The translations under genes and the position numbers were made by a program. Shown one piece after another: positions 60,376 to 64,000 of a DNA stretch of 64,000 nt; positions within the stretch are counted from its first letter, which is position 1, and every line of letters begins with the position of its first letter. The stretch is from Albula goreensis (lineage: Eukaryota; Chordata; Actinopteri; Albuliformes; Albulidae): assembly GCA_022829145.1 (NCBI GenBank), contig CM040741.1, forward strand, positions 64,140,547 to 64,204,546, given 5' to 3'. The notes beneath the pieces are model-generated. The model was given only the letters and a program-made list of their open reading frames with translations. It was not told the DNA's origin and ran no database searches.

Positions 60376-60929
60376 TGGAGATCATCAGTGTTACTATCAG
60401 GAATGTATGAGTAAATAGGTGTTTCTTTTTGCAGGGGTTTTTGGGGCCAGTGGAATGCAGCTGTTAGGACTGCAGCTTGCTTGCTGTAGGACTTTACTGT
60501 ATTAGCTTTTTGGCTAGAGTGATTTTGGTGCTTTTACTGGTGAAGCTAATGAGTAAGGAATATGTAATGAAACCCACCAATGAGAAGGAAAATGTGCCTT
60601 TGACAGTTTCCTCCTCTTTTATCTTTTCACAGTCTCCCTCTTCATTGTGTAGCGTGCAGTTTCTGGACCAGTTGCACCATGAGAGTATGTCTCTCACAGG
60701 TCTGTCTTTTAAGAGGATTTCATATCTTTCAAAAAAATCAAATGTGAACTACTATGTGTATGATAAAACAATGCATGGACTTAGTGTGGGCGTATGCTGT
60801 ATTATGTCTCACTGAACAGTATACATGTACTAACATACAAATATATAGAAGCACATACATTACATATGCCACTTCCCTCTATACAGTACACAAATGTACT
60901 ACAGATTGCAGAGCCCATACAATTGTGAA

Positions 60930-61270
60930 TTTAATCTCATGTCTGGGCGAAGTTCTGTCCTCTCAGAGATCAAAAACCTCCTGGCTCAAAAGTGCAAGCA
61001 CCAACAAGAGGCCGTTTGATGTAGCGTCTCGTAAGTGTGACACTGGGGGATCCATGGCACTCGGCTTGATCCTAATAACCGCAAGAGAAAATACACGAGC
61101 GCCAGGCTTCCTCATTACGCCCTGCTCCACTGCTGCAGTGTAATCTTGTGTCTCTGCCGCTTCCCGCTTCTCAGAACTTTCCATTATGAAAATAGCATGT
61201 TCTCTCTGATCTATATCGCTGTACCTCCATTGCACCCAAATTTACGCATTCCTACTCCGCATATTGTATG
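60930..61270. promoter_or_regulatory. Candidate regulatory island
   Basis: A unique block with more CpG than its flanks (ACGAGCGCCAGGC near 61,095; TTTACGCATTCC near 61,230). No family in the overlapping open frames. Composition-based call only. Confidence 0.22.
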
Positions 61271-61279
61271 AGGGAAAGT

Positions 61280-62340
61280 GTTGAATCTTGGAAATTTTGA
61301 AGTTTTCTTTGCTTTTAAGTTTCCGGTTTTGTTCAAAGCTTAGTGCTTTGTGATTTGGGTCACTGAAGCCACTCAGCTTGGTGTACTGTGCTGTACGCGT
61401 TAACGCTGAGCTCTGTTACTTCTGCGTTGCTGGCGTTCCTGATTACCTTTGAGTATTAGTGGTTCAGTATGTGGTCTGTTTGTCTCGTTAATTCTCTGGC
61501 TGTTACCTGAATTAAACTGTGTTATCTGCCCCACTGCAAACCTCGCCTAAAGACTTGAGGAAGCTGTCAACATGTGGGCATCCTCAGATTCACACAGCAA
61601 GTACTCTTCACTGTTTTTCTCATTGCAGATCAGACACCAGTCATGTTTCCTTAACTGTTGGAGGAATGTGGAGTCAAGATATATTCCGTTTACATGGGTA
61701 TGGGTGCCCAGACAACCAGGAGAGGTCGCTGATGATTCTAAGGAGCTTAGCCAATTGTTGCCCAACCAAAGTGGACTTTAAGCCATAGCCGGTATTGGCT
61801 GAGTCCCGGTCATGTGATACATGGCTTGATCACTAACCTGTGCCTTTACTCTGTGAGCCACTCGAAGCCCTCCGACTGACAGTTCTGATCATCCCTGCTC
61901 TTTTACTGACTGTTTTATCATGCGCTTATGTGAATGTCTCTGTGTGACATCTGCTAAATCCTTTAGTGTAAATACAAATGCGGGTGCATGCTCGTACATG
62001 CAGTGTACCCTTTTAAATGTGTATACGCTGTCCATATGCATAATATGTGTGCACAGTGGAGAGGCCTTTGGCTTTGGTGTGGGGTGAATGTTCTGGTTGA
62101 GTGCGGTTTGCGGAAAGGACAGGAGGAATAAAGGGTAGGGTGAGGTTCCCTAGTAGAGAAGGCCTCAGGCCACAAGACGCAGCAGGCAAACTGGACGTCA
62201 GGGAAAAGTTTCAGTGAACGCACATCTTCACGATTTAGAAAGTATTTAGATGTATACAGACACAATTTTATACCATGTATCTATACCCATACTGTACTAC
62301 ATGTGTAGTTTTATTCAAAAATATGGTATATATTATATAT
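61280..62340. other. Unique DNA, nothing firmly recognised
   Basis: Open frames near 61,519-61,788 on both strands show no family. The sequence near 61,930-61,970 (GACATCTGCTAAATCC) faintly resembles a SINE tail. Confidence 0.3.
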
Positions 62341-62343
62341 TAT

Positions 62344-62362
62344 CTACTATATATTATAGTAG
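62344..62362. other. AT-rich perfect hairpin
   Basis: CTACTATA and TATAGTAG form a perfect 8-bp stem with a 3-base TAT loop inside a longer TATATTATATATTA low-complexity stretch. AT-rich palindromes are prone to cruciform extrusion. Confidence 0.55.
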
Positions 62363-62518
62363 TTAGATAGTATTCACTGGACTGAAACAGAATATTTTCC
62401 AGTGGATATTGAGTTGTACGTTGCTGTATATCTCAGTGAAGGCTGAAGCTTGGGAAAAGGATGAAAGCATGCATGAATTTCTCTGCTGTGAATGTGCTTG
62501 TGTGTGCTAGTGTATACT

Positions 62519-62541
62519 CACACACACACACACACACACAC
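62519..62541. repeat. (CA)n microsatellite
   Basis: About 11 CA units, short compared with the arrays at 4,690 and 55,588. Confidence 0.93.
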
Positions 62542-62559
62542 AGACCTTTGAGCCTTTAG

Positions 62560-64000
62560 ACCTCCAGGACCTCAGCCAATCCGGGTCCTGGACAGCTACA
62601 TGCTGTACTAGGCAGTATTTATTTTGTTTTTATTCAGCACTTATTTGTTCAGGCACTGCCGTTAACACAGTTAACTCACCTCCCCTGGTTTCTTGGGTCT
62701 GAATTGGTTGCTGATGTTCAGGTAAAAATACACCTTGCAGGTATTTGCACCAATCGAAGAAGGTAAAATAAATGATGGCAGAATGAGGGTTCATTAAACC
62801 AAAAATGGAAGTTGGTACCATGTGACACCAGTGACATGATGATTTTGGCCTGTGGCTTCAATCACAATTTTAATGGTTTCAAACAAGCACAGAATGTTCT
62901 TGTAAGAAGCACACACCCACACATCAAACATCATGTTGTTATGATTCCGGGCTTTGAACTAAGCTAAAGACAGTGATATTACCCAATATGAAGTCTTAAC
63001 TGGATTCTATCCACTTAGTGTTTGGTATTTAGAGCAATTCTGACAAGATGCACCTTCACTGTCAGGATCACATGGTGAATGATGAGAACATCACAGACTG
63101 AAGATCTGAGGGGTCATGGGGTGAATTCAGTTCAGGAACAGAGCACTGAGAAATCATACTGCACCAATCAATCCTATTTTGTGTATATTTATTAAATACG
63201 TAAGGCCATTATTAAATATTAGATCGTAAAATGTCTATATATAAAGTATGGTGTACGTCTCCAGCATTAATAAGTTCATGCCTATGCAGTGAACAAGTAA
63301 AGCCATGTTGATTTGTATCAAAGGTGTTTCCTTGGTATGTTTATGATACATGTATGCACTTTAATGGGGAATGTTTTCTGCTTTCTTTCATAAAGGGCAC
63401 CTTCATCTTATAGAACATAATACACTCTCTAATGAGCTTGCAGAAGAGGAATATATAAATGGCATTAGTCTGCATGTAAAACCTTGTCTTGCAAGCTCTC
63501 CATTAGTATAAATATAATCAGCGCTATACTGGACCATACCTCTCCTGCCATACAATAGTTCTGTATGTCTATGACCTCTCTCATTTGAATCACTGAGCCA
63601 TATATTCATTAAATCTATGTAGTAGTAATATATAAGCCTACTATGTCTAATTAATGTATTATCAAAGCACAGTAAACTTTGTTCTGATCATACATTGCAT
63701 TTGCTCAAATGGATTTGTAACAGTTAAAAAACAGCAGTAAAAACAGTCATAAAGCAAATGGTTGTATTCTAGATGGAGAGTTTAAAAAATAATCATTGTG
63801 AATTTTTGATCATGGGTGAAGGTGTAGAGTGTGCTTTTGGTGTTTATAGCAGTGGGAAGACTGAGAGATTGATATAGACAGATATCAGCTTTGGGACAGA
63901 TACCATATAGGGTGAGGAGCAGCTCGATATCATTTAGGATGAGGGGACATGTAACTGATAAGTTATTCCTTCGCTGGAGAACTTGAGAAAAGGGGTACAA
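62560..64000. other. AT-rich unique DNA to window end
   Basis: No gene, repeat or motif cluster recognised. The minus-strand open frame running off the window end (63,782-64,000) is unremarkable. Confidence 0.3.

Overview
This window looks like intergenic or intronic DNA from a vertebrate, most likely a ray-finned (teleost-type) fish. Three observations point that way: long (CA)n/(TG)n microsatellites, tRNA-derived SINE copies of a kind common in fish genomes, and a hAT MITE that resembles an abundant fish repeat as I remember it. No complete protein-coding gene is visible. None of the long open frames (all under 185 codons) reads as a recognisable host protein, and most of the longest lie in dinucleotide repeats or interspersed repeats. 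There are no operons, Shine-Dalgarno sites, rRNA genes or CRISPR arrays.

Layout. 0-5.6 kb: AT-rich unique DNA with two SINEs (about 0.62-0.76 kb and 3.2-3.36 kb) and long CA repeats at 2.03 and 4.69 kb. 5.64-6.18 kb: a GC- and CpG-rich block with three CCAAT boxes and an exact-period 50-bp tandem duplication, the best promoter candidate here. 6.3-9.5 kb: simple repeats, including a G-quadruplex-type G tract, CT tracts, a 12-unit TG-rich minisatellite at 7.9-8.45 kb and a pair of G4-type tracts on opposite strands near 9.4 kb. 10-24 kb: mostly unique DNA with regulatory-looking islands (10.0, 14.3, 15.9, 17.9 and 22.1-22.7 kb) and one minus-strand SINE. 24.5-25.1 kb: a decayed hAT-type transposase fragment on the minus strand. 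27.2-27.56 kb: a hAT MITE with a perfect 8-bp target-site duplication. 29-32 kb: a regulatory-looking island, a SINE, paired AP-1 sites and a 40-bp tandem duplication. 33.5-34.7 kb: a regulatory-looking island holding a possible noncoding exon (34,074-34,440), followed by about 2 kb of very AT-rich DNA. 39.2-39.45 kb: a 72-bp minisatellite. 40.66-40.88 kb: a SINE. 45.1-45.55 kb: a weak candidate terminal exon. 48.8-51.3 kb: islands with a perfect RFX-type X-box palindrome and a GC hairpin.

The most unusual structure is a pair of about 625-bp copies of one composite repeat (a Tigger3/pogo-like end, a 175-bp spacer and the end of a second MITE). They lie in opposite orientation at 52,146-52,774 and 59,430-60,049, about 6.65 kb apart. 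The spacer is more similar between the copies than the transposon-like end is.

How it fits together: the window reads as a repeat-peppered landscape with possible long-range regulatory islands between or inside genes lying outside it. Calls of regulatory islands rest on composition and motifs only, since no alignment could be run, and have low confidence.
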